From NCBI GenBank assembly GCA_965197575.1, contig OZ240214.1:3596001-3660000 (forward strand): a DNA stretch of 64,000 nt, written 5' to 3'. The notes below the pieces were generated by a model. It did no database searches. It saw only the letters and a list, made by a program, of their open reading frames with translations, and had not been told where the DNA came from. A program made the position numbers and the translations under genes. This stretch comes from VXOI01 sp965197575. GTDB taxonomy: Bacteria > Chloroflexota > Dehalococcoidia > Lucifugimonadales > UBA3495. Of the stretch, positions 44,677-52,678 are shown one piece after another; the stretch's first letter is position 1; each line of letters starts with the position of its first letter.

Positions 44677-45438
44677 CTATGGTCGGCGGCGACGCAACTC
44701 TTCCTCTAGCTGTCTTATCCTGGCCTGGTCGGCTTGCCGGGCGGTACGCTCCGCTTGCAGTGCAGCCTGGTCGGCTTGCCGGGCCTCTTGTGTCTGCTCG
44801 AAATTTTCGAGGTATTCCCCGGTTTTCGGGTCATAGAAGTACAGCCATTCGTCATGCCAGCATAGGCTCAGTTCCAGCGCCGGGCTGTAACCCTTGAGTA
44901 CACCGTCGGGGTCGGTGGTCAACTCTATGGGGTGGTAGGCGCCTTCTACCAACCGCTCTCCGGCCAGCGGCGCACCGTAGAGGTCGCCTCCGCTGGGGTC
45001 GAACCGCCAATACTCCGGGACGCCGACCTGGGCGTAAATGCGGCGTTTGCCGGTAACGTCGTGTCGCGCGGTGGTTTCGGAGGCGACTTCCAGCGCAAAG
45101 TCCGGCGGCTTGCCTGCCTCCCAAGGCAGGTAGAGCCGCCTCTGCCGGACGGCGCGGGCGTCGACCCCGAAGGCCGCGTAGCAGTCGGGACCCACCCGGA
45201 CATTGAGGTTGCGGCGGTCATAACAGATGAAAGTGTTGCTATCCAGGAAGACATCCGGGCGGCGGTTGCTGTCGAAACGGGCCGTTAGAATGGACAGGAC
45301 TTCGATCAGGAGTGGGTTCTGTCTCATGCCATCGGGCAACGGGTCGGGATCATCCGGGTTGAAGCAGAGTTTGCTGTAGTCAATCTCCCCCTCCCGGTTG
45401 TAGGGCAGCATTTGGTAACGTAGCTTTGTGGTCATCAT
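44677..45438 (-). CDS. Uma2 family endonuclease-like protein
   Basis: The 253-residue second Uma2 member in the window has LNVRVGPDCYAAFGVD, PPDFALEVASETTARHDVTG, KRRIYAQVGVPEYWRFD and GYSPALELSLCWHDEWL, followed by a long charged coiled coil (QADQAALQAERTARQADQAR). It is clearly diverged from the copy at 19685. The function of the family is unknown. Confidence 0.9.
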   Translation of the reverse strand: MMTTKLRYQMLPYNREGEIDYSKLCFNPDDPDPLPDGMRQNPLLIEVLSILTARFDSNRRPDVFLDSNTFICYDRRNLNVRVGPDCYAAFGVDARAVRQRRLYLPWEAGKPPDFALEVASETTARHDVTGKRRIYAQVGVPEYWRFDPSGGDLYGAPLAGERLVEGAYHPIELTTDPDGVLKGYSPALELSLCWHDEWLYFYDPKTGEYLENFEQTQEARQADQAALQAERTARQADQARIRQLEEELRRRRP

Positions 45439-45562
45439 GGGCCTCGATGTTCAATGGCCGATTGGCAGTAAAAGTCCGCAGGCCGATACTCCGGTGTTGG
45501 CGCACTTGATCGTAACATATCCATCCGCCGCCAATCGTCTCGCCGCCGCCGCACGGCTTAGA

Positions 45563-46735
45563 TTAACGGGCCAGCCCGGCCAGCTCCGCCACCGCCCCGG
45601 CCAGTTTGTCCACCTCTTCTTCGGTGTTGAAGAAGTGGAGGGAGGCGCGGACTCCTTGGGGATAGCCGACCTGACGGACGACGATCCGGTGGTCGTTCCA
45701 AAGGCTGGCGACCACCGCGTCGGGGCTGTGGCCGGCCACGGAAAAGGAGACCAGCCCAGAGGACTCTTGGCGGGATAGTGGCGCGATGATGTTTACACTG
45801 GAGATTTCGGCAAGCTGGGCCTTGAACCGGTCGGCCAAGTCCAGATTACGCTCTTCGATGGCCTCGACGCCGATGTCTTGGATGAAGTTGGCCGCCTCCA
45901 CGAAAGCCGCCTGTAAGGGGACGCTCCCGGAGCCGCCCAAGAACTTTTCCATGATGCCGGTGTTGGGCTGGAAGTCGCCGTGTTCGTCCGTAGGCAGCAT
46001 CGCCCGGCCCCCGGTGTGGGCCGGGTGCACCTGCTCGATCAGCCCCGGCCGGATGTAGAGTGCGCCCACGCCCTCGTAGCCCAGCACCCACTTCTGGCCG
46101 GGGATGGAGTAGAAGTCGAAGTCGTGTGCGCTCATGTCCAGCTTGATGTGGCCGCCGGTCTGAGCGCCGTCCAGCATGATGAGCGCTCCCCGCTCCCTCG
46201 CCAAGGCCGCCAAACGCTCGGCGGGCATACGCAGTCCGGTGGAATACTGGATATGGCTGACGAACACCATTCGCGTCCGGGGCGTGAAAGCCGCCTCGAA
46301 CTTCTCGACTATGGTGTCCCAGGAGTCATGTGGGTCCAAGGAGACGACCTTCACATTGACGCCGTAGCGCAGGCCCGCGTGGAAGCTGGGCGAGAGCACC
46401 GAGCTGTGCTCCAGGTTGCAGGTGATGATTTCGTCGCCTTCCCGCCAGTCGAGGCCACTCATCACGATGTTGAGGCCCTCGGTGGTGTTTCGGGTGACCA
46501 GCACCGACTCCAATGGGGCGTTTAGCAGGCGGGCCGCGGCCTCGCGGGCATCGGCCTGGACTATGCCGCCCGACTCGTACACATCGGCCGTGGTTGGGCC
46601 GCGTTCCAGTTCCAGGTCGGTGCGCGCCTTCATGGCCTCGGCGGCCCGGCGCGGCGGCGGGCCCGACCAGCCGGTGTTCATGTAGGTCAGGTTGGCCAGA
46701 ACGGGGATTTCATTGCGCAGCTTCTGTACGTCCAT
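45563..46735 (-). CDS. Class V aminotransferase family PLP enzyme
   Basis: The 390-residue protein has NLTYMNTGWSGPPPRRAAEA, VTRNTTEGLNIVMSGLDW, EHSSVLSPSF, LIMLDGAQTGGHIKLD with the PLP-binding Asp, and FYSIPGQKWVLGYEGVGALY with the Schiff-base Lys. It resembles isopenicillin-N-epimerase or cysteine desulfurase-like enzymes (including selenocysteine lyase-like members), but the specific reaction cannot be set. The start at 46735 has AGGTGG upstream; GTG 46747 is possible. Confidence 0.87.
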   Translation of the reverse strand: MDVQKLRNEIPVLANLTYMNTGWSGPPPRRAAEAMKARTDLELERGPTTADVYESGGIVQADAREAAARLLNAPLESVLVTRNTTEGLNIVMSGLDWREGDEIITCNLEHSSVLSPSFHAGLRYGVNVKVVSLDPHDSWDTIVEKFEAAFTPRTRMVFVSHIQYSTGLRMPAERLAALARERGALIMLDGAQTGGHIKLDMSAHDFDFYSIPGQKWVLGYEGVGALYIRPGLIEQVHPAHTGGRAMLPTDEHGDFQPNTGIMEKFLGGSGSVPLQAAFVEAANFIQDIGVEAIEERNLDLADRFKAQLAEISSVNIIAPLSRQESSGLVSFSVAGHSPDAVVASLWNDHRIVVRQVGYPQGVRASLHFFNTEEEVDKLAGAVAELAGLAR

Positions 46736-46755
46736 GAATACTGCCACCTATGAGA

Positions 46756-46794
46756 AGGGGCAACCACAGGAATTGCTCCAATGTGGTTGCCCCT
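46756..46794. repeat. Intergenic hairpin, GGGGCAACCACA type
   Basis: The 13-bp perfect stem AGGGGCAACCACA/TGTGGTTGCCCCT with a 13-nt loop lies between two genes. The same motif in shorter form occurs near 27316-27336. It may end transcription of the NIPSNAP gene, although no T-tract follows. Confidence 0.75.
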
Positions 46795-46833
46795 AAAGTT
46801 TGCCTGCCCGTGTGGGCTTTGCCCGGCGACTGC

Positions 46834-47487
46834 CTATCTGGGCGAGTACGGGGTCGGGCGCAGGATCGAGTGGTGGGAAACGCGGACCAGCGCGCCGTTC
46901 TCTTCGGATGCGGCGCGGGCCTTCTGCCAGTCGGGGTCGGCCTGGAATGCGGCCCAGCTCTTCTCTCGTGCGCCCAGGTCGGGGTAGCCCAGCATGTACA
47001 CCAAGCGGTTGCTGGTGCCCACGTCCTCGGTCCAGTAGCCCACGTTCTCGATGCCGTGCTTCTCGAACAGGCCCATCGTGTGGTACTGGAAGCGGTTATG
47101 CAGGTCGGGGAGTTTGCCCGGCCTGGCATCGTAGACCCGGAGTTCCTGCACGGCGGTCTTGAACTTGGGTTCGGGAGAGTAGGGGGTCGGGCGCATGAGG
47201 GAGTTCAAAACCTTGGCGACCAGCGGCCCGTTGGCCTCGGTCTCGGCCCGGACTTCGTGCCAGGCCTTGTCGGCCTGGAACGCGGCCCACTTGTCCTCGC
47301 GGTCGGCCATGCTGTCGAAGCTGAGGATGTAGGTGAGCTGGTTGCTGTGGCCGATCTCGTCGGTCCAAAAGCCCATCATGCCGATGTCGTACTGCTTGAA
47401 GAAGCCGATGGTATGATTGGCGAAGCGGTCGTTTATGTTCGGCAGCTTGCCAGGGACTGCCACGTATACGCGCGATTCGTAGAGCAT
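46834..47487 (-). CDS. NIPSNAP family protein, two tandem domains
   Basis: The 217-residue protein contains two similar ferredoxin-like (dimeric alpha/beta barrel) domains: YESRVYVAVPGKLPNINDRF...WAAFQADKAWHEV and QELRVYDARPGKLPDLHNRF...WAAFQADPDWQKA, each ending LMRPTPYS or ILRPTPYS. The family has no settled function. It lies 26 bp downstream of a VOC gene and is probably co-transcribed with it. Confidence 0.92.
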   Translation of the reverse strand: MLYESRVYVAVPGKLPNINDRFANHTIGFFKQYDIGMMGFWTDEIGHSNQLTYILSFDSMADREDKWAAFQADKAWHEVRAETEANGPLVAKVLNSLMRPTPYSPEPKFKTAVQELRVYDARPGKLPDLHNRFQYHTMGLFEKHGIENVGYWTEDVGTSNRLVYMLGYPDLGAREKSWAAFQADPDWQKARAASEENGALVRVSHHSILRPTPYSPR

Positions 47488-47513
47488 CGTGTTTCCTCTC
47501 CTGCTCCTGCTCT

Positions 47514-47870
47514 CTATTTCTGCTCGATGAACTCCAGTTGGACGCCGTCGGGGCCTTCGAAGAAGACGACCCGGCGGTCGCCGGTGACCACGGCTTCTTC
47601 CAGGATCTTCGCGCCGTTGGCCTTGAGCATTTCGATCATCCCGGTGATGTCGTCGGTATCGACGGCGATGTGCTCCATGCCGTACTTCTGGTCCCGGGTC
47701 TGGGTGGCAATGTGCTGGGTGACGTTCAAGGTCAGCCCGTGCAGGTCCAGGCGCACGCCGGTCTCGCCCACGTCGGCGATTTTGGTCGCGCCCATGGTGT
47801 CGATGTAGAACTGGGCCGCCTTCCGGGGGTCCGGTGATTTCAGATGGACATGGTTCAGCTTCAGGGCCAT
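47514..47870 (-). CDS. VOC family protein
   Basis: The 118-residue single VOC domain has LNHVHLKSPDPRKAAQFY with the first metal His, YGMEHIAVDTDDITGMI with the second, and VVFFEGPDGVQLEFIEQ with the metal Glu. It is first in a two-gene unit with NIPSNAP. Substrate is unknown. Confidence 0.9.
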   Translation of the reverse strand: MALKLNHVHLKSPDPRKAAQFYIDTMGATKIADVGETGVRLDLHGLTLNVTQHIATQTRDQKYGMEHIAVDTDDITGMIEMLKANGAKILEEAVVTGDRRVVFFEGPDGVQLEFIEQK

Positions 47871-48016
47871 CTCTTCCCTCCTCTTCTAATGCGAATCAGG
47901 GCTGTGGACATGGGGAGAATAGGGCACGGCGCAAAGCTAGTCAAGGGAAGGTTGCTTAAGGCCATGAGGAGGCAATTCGTATTATAATTCGGCCAATCCG
48001 CTTTCAGGAGAAGACC

Positions 48017-48919
48017 ATGCCTATAGAGCAGCTTGCCCCGGAATTGTCTGCAATTGTGTCAACCGATGCCGCCATCGAATACCTGGCCGACGGCTACGGC
48101 GGCGACAACGGGCCGGCCGAGGGGCCGGTGTGGTGGTCGGACGGCGGCTACCTGCTGTTCAGCGACATCCACAACAACCGGCGTATCCGGTATACCCCCG
48201 GTCAGGGCGCGACCGTCGACCACGAGCCGACCAACCGCTCCAACGGCCTGACCCGCGACATCCAAGGGCGCCTCATCGCCTGCGAGCACGACAGCCGCCG
48301 CGTCACCCGCACCGAGCCCGACGGCTCCATTACCGTGGTGGCGGCCAGCTTCCAGGGCCGGCCTCTGAACCGGCCCAACGACGTGGTGGTGAAGTCGGAC
48401 GGCTGCATTATTTTCACCGACCCGTGGAGCCACCCTCAAGCGCCGGGGCAACACGACCTGCCCTACTCCGGCGTTTTCCGGGTAACTCCCGATCTGGGCG
48501 GCATCAGCCTGTTGGTGGACGACTTCGTGCTGCCCAACGGGCTGGCCTTCTCGCCCGACGAGAGCGTTCTCTACATCAACGACTCGCGGCGGGGGATTAT
48601 CCGGGCTTTCGACGTAAACCCCAACGGCACCTTGGCCCGCCATACCGACCGCGTGATAGCAGATTTAACCGGCAGCGAGCCCGGCGTCCCCGACGGCATG
48701 AAGGTCGACGTCGAGGGAAACATCTACTGCGGCGGCTCCGGCGGTCTGTGGGTCCTCGACTCGTCAGGCAAGAAGCTGGGCGTGGTGAATCACGGCGCGC
48801 CCGCCACCACCAACCTGTGCTTCGGTGGCGCCGACTGGAAGACTCTCTACTTCACCAGCCGCAACCACCTGGGTTCGGTGCAGACGAATATCGCCGGGGT
48901 GCCGGTGCCCGCAGCATAA
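48017..48919 (+). CDS. SMP-30/gluconolactonase family protein
   Basis: The 300-residue six-bladed propeller has EGPVWWSDGGYLLFSDIHNN with the metal Glu, RPNDVVVKSDGCIIFTDPW with Asn/Asp, LPNGLAFSPDESVLYINDS with the catalytic Asp region, and GVPDGMKVDVEGNIYCG. It hydrolyses a lactone, as gluconolactonase or SMP-30 do. A TATAAT (47983-47988) lies 29 bp upstream, and CAGGAGAAG precedes the ATG. Confidence 0.92.
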   Translation: MPIEQLAPELSAIVSTDAAIEYLADGYGGDNGPAEGPVWWSDGGYLLFSDIHNNRRIRYTPGQGATVDHEPTNRSNGLTRDIQGRLIACEHDSRRVTRTEPDGSITVVAASFQGRPLNRPNDVVVKSDGCIIFTDPWSHPQAPGQHDLPYSGVFRVTPDLGGISLLVDDFVLPNGLAFSPDESVLYINDSRRGIIRAFDVNPNGTLARHTDRVIADLTGSEPGVPDGMKVDVEGNIYCGGSGGLWVLDSSGKKLGVVNHGAPATTNLCFGGADWKTLYFTSRNHLGSVQTNIAGVPVPAA

Positions 48920-48936
48920 GCAAGGACTGAATTGGA

Positions 48937-49012
48937 TTGAACGCCGGGAATGCAGAGGCCGCCGAGACTTCTTGTGTTGTTTCTCCGCGCTCTCGGCGGT
49001 CCCTGCATTTAA
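48937..49012. repeat. Intergenic hairpin repeat, copy A
   Basis: GCAGAGGCCGCCGAGA pairs with TCTCGGCGGTCCCTGC around a loop of about 23 nt. It is preceded by TTGGATTGAACGC, shared with the element at 49592. Confidence 0.65.
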
Positions 49013-49030
49013 CAACAAAAGGAGGAAGTC

Positions 49031-49579
49031 ATGGCCAGGATTGGTTCGGTTTCAAGGGAAGAACTCGCGGAAGAGGACAAGCAGTATTACGACGCTATCG
49101 TTGGCACTCGTGGCAGCGTCCGCGGCCCCTTTGGGGTGCTACTCAATAGCCCCAAGCTGGCCGCGCGGGTGGCCGACACTGGCGCATTCGTGCGCTTCGA
49201 GTTCGCGCAGCCCGAGGCTTTGAAAGAGACTCTGATCATCGCCACGGCCAGGGAGATGAGGCAGCAGTACGAGTTCTCGGCCCACGCCCGGCTCGCCCGG
49301 CAGGCCGGGGTCTCGGACGAAACCATCACGGCCATCGCCAACGGAACCGCCCCGGCCGGTCTGGAAGGGGACGAGGCCCTGCTGGTGAATTACGTCCACG
49401 AACTGCTGCGCCAGCACAAGGTGAGCGACGCCACCTTCAAAGCAATGACCGACCGCTTCGGCGAAAACGACACCCTGCACTTCACCGTGCTATGCGGCCA
49501 CTACCTGCTGGTGGCCCAAGTGTTGACCGCCTTCGACGTGGAGTTGGCTGAGGGGATGTCCAAAGAGATACCGGACTAG
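49031..49579 (+). CDS. Carboxymuconolactone decarboxylase (AhpD-like) family protein
   Basis: The 182-residue all-helical CMD-fold protein has GPFGVLLNSPKLAARVADTG, ALKETLIIATAREMRQQYEF, SAHARLARQAGVSDETITAI and HFTVLCGHYLLVAQVL. The CxxC pair of true AhpD peroxidase partners is absent, so it is more likely the decarboxylase-like or unknown branch. The start has AAAGGAGGAAGTC upstream. It follows the SMP-30 gene, with a hairpin between. Confidence 0.9.
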   Translation: MARIGSVSREELAEEDKQYYDAIVGTRGSVRGPFGVLLNSPKLAARVADTGAFVRFEFAQPEALKETLIIATAREMRQQYEFSAHARLARQAGVSDETITAIANGTAPAGLEGDEALLVNYVHELLRQHKVSDATFKAMTDRFGENDTLHFTVLCGHYLLVAQVLTAFDVELAEGMSKEIPD

Positions 49580-49591
49580 CGGGGGCCATTG

Positions 49592-49648
49592 GATTGAACG
49601 CAGGGGGCGCGGAGGTCACTCATCTGCGATCTCCGCGCCCCGGCGTTG
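49592..49648. repeat. Intergenic hairpin repeat, copy B
   Basis: GGGGGCGCGGAG and its complement CTCCGCGCCCC form a hairpin with about 16 nt in the loop. It starts with the same TTGGATTGAACGC as copy A at 48930. Confidence 0.65.
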
Positions 49649-49652
49649 AATA

Positions 49653-49841
49653 CTATTCCCTATGTCTGCCCAGTACCATTGGCTTCACAATCAAGCATTC
49701 GACATTTCGCTCGGCCACGGCGAATTGAGAGTTGTGACCACCGGTACGGCGAAATGTGCCTTTATGTGTAATTTTTAACGCATAGACAAAGACCTTTTCA
49801 GCCCTCAGGCTGTCGCCCTCGTTAATGCCCACTGCCGTCAT
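49653..49841 (-). CDS. Possible small protein overlapping the end of the next gene
   Basis: The 62-residue frame (MTAVGINEGDSLRAEKVFVY, HKGTFRRTGGHNSQFAVAER) starts within the last codons of the gene at 49822, after a T-rich stretch (GTTGTTTTTT). It could be a coupled small gene, or the continuation of that gene after a shift. Support is limited to composition and position. Confidence 0.35.
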   Translation of the reverse strand: MTAVGINEGDSLRAEKVFVYALKITHKGTFRRTGGHNSQFAVAERNVECLIVKPMVLGRHRE

Positions 49842-50226
49842 AAAAAACAACCAGGCCTTCGTCAATCAACTCGTTGCAGACTTCAAAGACCATAGAGATT
49901 TCCAGCCTTAGCACTTCGGCTAAATCAGCGTGGTCCAGAGGTTCGTCTGATTCGAATGCTTCGAGGATTTCATTCCTCGCCTGCTCCTTGCTAATGTCCC
50001 TCAGCACGATGACGTGGTCTGTTTCCGTATCCCTGGCGGCCTCCGCCTCTCGTTCCAACTCTGCGATGCGGGCTGATAAGTCTTCCGCCTGTTTTTGAAG
50101 GCGTTTGACTTCCAACTTGGAGTGGGATTCCCGTAAATGGCGGACTAAGACCCGGCGGTTCCGGCCTACTGCCAATCTTGGTGGGCGTGACGTCTGCGCC
50201 CCGCTCGCCGTCCTAATTCTGGCCAT
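49822..50226 (-). CDS. Small coiled-coil protein with helix-turn-helix-like C-terminus
   Basis: The 134-residue protein has a basic N-terminus, a coiled coil (VKRLQKQAEDLSARIAELER) and a C-terminal stretch (SKEQARNEILEAFESD, LDHADLAEVLRLEISMVFEV, CNELIDEGLVVFYDG) that reads like a winged helix. It may be a DNA-binding regulator. Family is not recognised. Confidence 0.65.
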   Translation of the reverse strand: MARIRTASGAQTSRPPRLAVGRNRRVLVRHLRESHSKLEVKRLQKQAEDLSARIAELEREAEAARDTETDHVIVLRDISKEQARNEILEAFESDEPLDHADLAEVLRLEISMVFEVCNELIDEGLVVFYDGSGH

Positions 50227-50298
50227 AACTTCCTCTCAAACCGTTGCGCCAGTTTAACAGCCCCACGGTTACGATGAAAATCGGCCAGCCCCGGATTT

Positions 50299-51240
50299 TC
50301 ACACTTCCTCGCGCTGCACCAGGTGCACCAGCAGTCCGCCCAGGCTGGCAGGGTGGATGAAGCCGATCTGGGCTCGGCGGCTGCCGCCGCGGCTTGAGGT
50401 GTCTATCATGTTGTGGCCGGCTGCTTCGAGGCTGGCCAACAGGCTGTTGATGTCGGCCACCTTCAGGGCCAGGTGGTGCAGGCCCGGCCCCCGGGACTCG
50501 ATGAAGCGAGTGATTACGCCCTGGTCCTGGCTGGTGCTGCCGGGCCGCCCATGCTGGACCGCCACGTCGACGTCGGCGTCCAGATTTTGCAGGAATTCCA
50601 GCTCGCAGTCTCCGATGGTGATGAAGGCGACCCGCACGCCGCCGATGAGTTGCGGCGGGCGAGTGCGGTAGGTCACGCCGTACTTGTCGGACGTAAACGT
50701 TTCGACGACGGTGGCGACATCGGAGTCAACCTGCGTGCTTTCGACGGCCCAGCCCATTTTGCGCCCGAACACTTCCAAGGCGAGGTTGTTGTCGGAGCTG
50801 GCCACGCCCAGATGGTCGATCCGCTCCACGACATCAGTCACCGGGGTCGGCAGCGAGAGCGGTTCCGAAAGGTAGGTGATGACTCCGGCCGTGGACTTGG
50901 GGTCCAGCAGCAACCGCTGCGTCCCGCCCAACCCCCATTCCAGGTTGGAGGACAGCACGGGCACCCCGGCCTCGGCCGCCTCGGCCCCGGCGCTGACCAC
51001 TCCGTCCACCGAAACCGCCAAGTGATGCACGCCGGTGCGGCCCGCGCCGCCGACGAATTCGTCTCCCAACTCGAAGAGAGCGATGGCGGTCTTGCCCACC
51101 GGAAACACCGGGGCACGCCGTCCGGTGGAGCCTACGGCGCACATGGTAGGATTCAATTGGAAGTCACGCTGGAGAATCTCCGCCACGCCGTTTACGTCGC
51201 GCACTGCGACGCTGGCGTAGGCCAAGCCATTGCCAATCAT
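50299..51240 (-). CDS. Tandem VOC protein, HPPD/epimerase-like
   Basis: The 313-residue protein has two or more VOC modules: GLAYASVAVRDVNGVAEILQ, TGVHHLAVSVDGVVSAGAEA, RIDHLGVASSDNNLALEVFG, GPGLHHLALKVADINSLLAS and GLLVHLVQRE. The layout resembles 4-hydroxyphenylpyruvate dioxygenase or methylmalonyl-CoA epimerase relatives. The start at 51240 overlaps the upstream stop as TGATG, with GGAGG seven bases upstream, so translation is coupled to the DDN-like gene. Confidence 0.85.
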   Translation of the reverse strand: MIGNGLAYASVAVRDVNGVAEILQRDFQLNPTMCAVGSTGRRAPVFPVGKTAIALFELGDEFVGGAGRTGVHHLAVSVDGVVSAGAEAAEAGVPVLSSNLEWGLGGTQRLLLDPKSTAGVITYLSEPLSLPTPVTDVVERIDHLGVASSDNNLALEVFGRKMGWAVESTQVDSDVATVVETFTSDKYGVTYRTRPPQLIGGVRVAFITIGDCELEFLQNLDADVDVAVQHGRPGSTSQDQGVITRFIESRGPGLHHLALKVADINSLLASLEAAGHNMIDTSSRGGSRRAQIGFIHPASLGGLLVHLVQREEV

Positions 51241-51674
51241 CAGCTGCCTCCTTGGCGTTCCAGCACTACCACGGGGATTCCACGGGTGGTGCGGGTCTGG
51301 TATTCGTCGTATTGGGGCCAAATGGCCGTCATTATCTCCCACAACGCCGACTTTTCTTCGGGCGCGGCGGTGCGGGCGGTGGCGGTGAATTTATCGGCGG
51401 CCACTTGCAGCCCGACCGTGGGGTTGGCCCGCAGGTTGAGATACCAATGGGGATGGCGTGGGGCGCCGCCCCGGGAGGCGACTATCAGGTAGTCGTCACC
51501 CGACTTGCCGTAGATCAGCGGCGTGGTGAATTGCTGGCCGGAATTGCGGCCGGTGGTGGTCAAAAGCAGCGTGGTCACGCCTTCCCAGATGTGTCCGTCC
51601 GCGCCGTCGGAGGCCTGGTAGCGGCGCGTATGTTCTTGTTGCCAGCCGGGTGGGCGGTTGCTCGGTGTCGTCAT
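51240..51674 (-). CDS. Deazaflavin (F420)-dependent nitroreductase family protein
   Basis: The 144-residue split-barrel protein is of the DDN/DUF385 family: VTTLLLTTTGRNSGQQFTTP, LIYGKSGDDYLIVASRGGAP, HPHWYLNLRANPTVGLQV. Family members bind F420 and reduce quinones or nitro compounds. It is first in a two-gene unit with the VOC protein. Confidence 0.92.
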   Translation of the reverse strand: MTTPSNRPPGWQQEHTRRYQASDGADGHIWEGVTTLLLTTTGRNSGQQFTTPLIYGKSGDDYLIVASRGGAPRHPHWYLNLRANPTVGLQVAADKFTATARTAAPEEKSALWEIMTAIWPQYDEYQTRTTRGIPVVVLERQGGS

Positions 51675-51834
51675 GGCGCTGGTCCCTCGCGTTGGATTTG
51701 CGGACGGCCGAGTATACAGGCTTGGGTATTACAGCCACGGATATTATAGACAAGGATGCCCCGGTGTCGAGAATTAACCGTTCCACCCCGCGCGGGTGTA
51801 TCATCGGGGCCAATCGGAATTTAGTGAGGCTGAT

Positions 51835-52191
51835 ATGCGAGTGATCAGAATTGCGGAAGTGGAGAACGTTCCCATCGACACAGCCACGCCGGTGCCGGGC
51901 TGGACCGGAGGCGAGGTGCGGCGCACGCGGCAGCCGCTGATTCCCGAGGGGAGCAGCGAGAACTTCAACAGCAGCGTGGTGAATTTCGGGCGCGGCGCGA
52001 CCACCGGCTGGCATACCCACGCCAGCGACCAGATCCTGGTGATCACCTCCGGCGTTGGCACCGTCGCCAACGAGACCGAGGAGCAAGAAGTAACCGTCGG
52101 CGACGTGGTGCACATCCAGAAGGGCGAGAACCACTGGCACGGGGCCAGGGCCGAGTCCTATATGTCCCACATCACCATCACGGCGGTGTAG
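51835..52191 (+). CDS. Cupin domain protein
   Basis: The 118-residue single cupin has VVNFGRGATTGWHTHASDQI with metal His residues (WHTH) and GVGTVANETEEQEVTVGDVV, HIQKGENHWHGARAES with the second motif. It is probably a metal-binding enzyme or a sensor of a small molecule. The start at 51835 fits GTGAGGCTGAT upstream; in-frame ATG 51796 lies too early. Confidence 0.9.
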   Translation: MRVIRIAEVENVPIDTATPVPGWTGGEVRRTRQPLIPEGSSENFNSSVVNFGRGATTGWHTHASDQILVITSGVGTVANETEEQEVTVGDVVHIQKGENHWHGARAESYMSHITITAV

Positions 52192-52285
52192 GGGGCGGTC
52201 CGGGATTTACTGAGCGGCGCCGAGATCCCTTACGAAAACAGGGGCGACTTCTACGTCGCCCCCGCTGCGTCAAAATTCGGGTGCG

Positions 52286-52570
52286 CTACTCAGCGATTGG
52301 CACACTCATCTCCAAAGCACTAACTATCTTCGGAATGGCATTGTCGTATATTCCGTGATTTTGCAGTGCTTTGCAGAGTTCATTGCGATTCATTGCGATA
52401 TTGATGGAATTTTTGCCTGAGTTGTGCGCCCGCTCAATATCGCTCCACGCACGGCGTATCAGTTCGCCGTCGCCTTCATCCTCCTCAGCGGCTGCTTCAA
52501 GGTAAAGGCAGACTCTCTTTTCTGTGTCGAGGAATTCGGTGACATCCCATAGAGTGTACTTTTCAGGCAT
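52286..52570 (-). CDS. HigA-like addiction module antidote
   Basis: The 94-residue protein shows the family pattern WDVTEFLDTEKRVCLYLEAA, LIRRAWSDIERAHNSGKN, NRNELCKALQNHGIYDNAIP, KIVSALEMSVPI, i.e. the XRE-type antidote that follows HigB/RelE killer genes. GGAGGGCGAGCA precedes ATG 52570. It overlaps the end of a toxin gene that is reduced to its last codons, so it is now an orphan antitoxin. Confidence 0.85.
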   Translation of the reverse strand: MPEKYTLWDVTEFLDTEKRVCLYLEAAAEEDEGDGELIRRAWSDIERAHNSGKNSINIAMNRNELCKALQNHGIYDNAIPKIVSALEMSVPIAE

Positions 52571-52678
52571 TGCTCGCCCTCCAGTCTGCCGCCAATCGCT
52601 TTGCATACCCGATATCGCGCCGTTGTGTATCCTTGTCGCCACCACAAAGCAACACAACGACAGTGGGATCTTGTCTAA
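52563..52678 (-). pseudogene. 3' remnant of a HigB-type toxin beside IS701
   Basis: The minus strand encodes VVVLLCGGDKDTQRRDIGYA and KRLAADWRASNA-stop, the C-terminus of HigB/RelE-type killer proteins. It overlaps the antidote start by eight bases. The gene is cut at the IS701 left end. The toxin N-terminus is not found beyond the right end, so a deletion accompanied or followed the insertion. Confidence 0.75.
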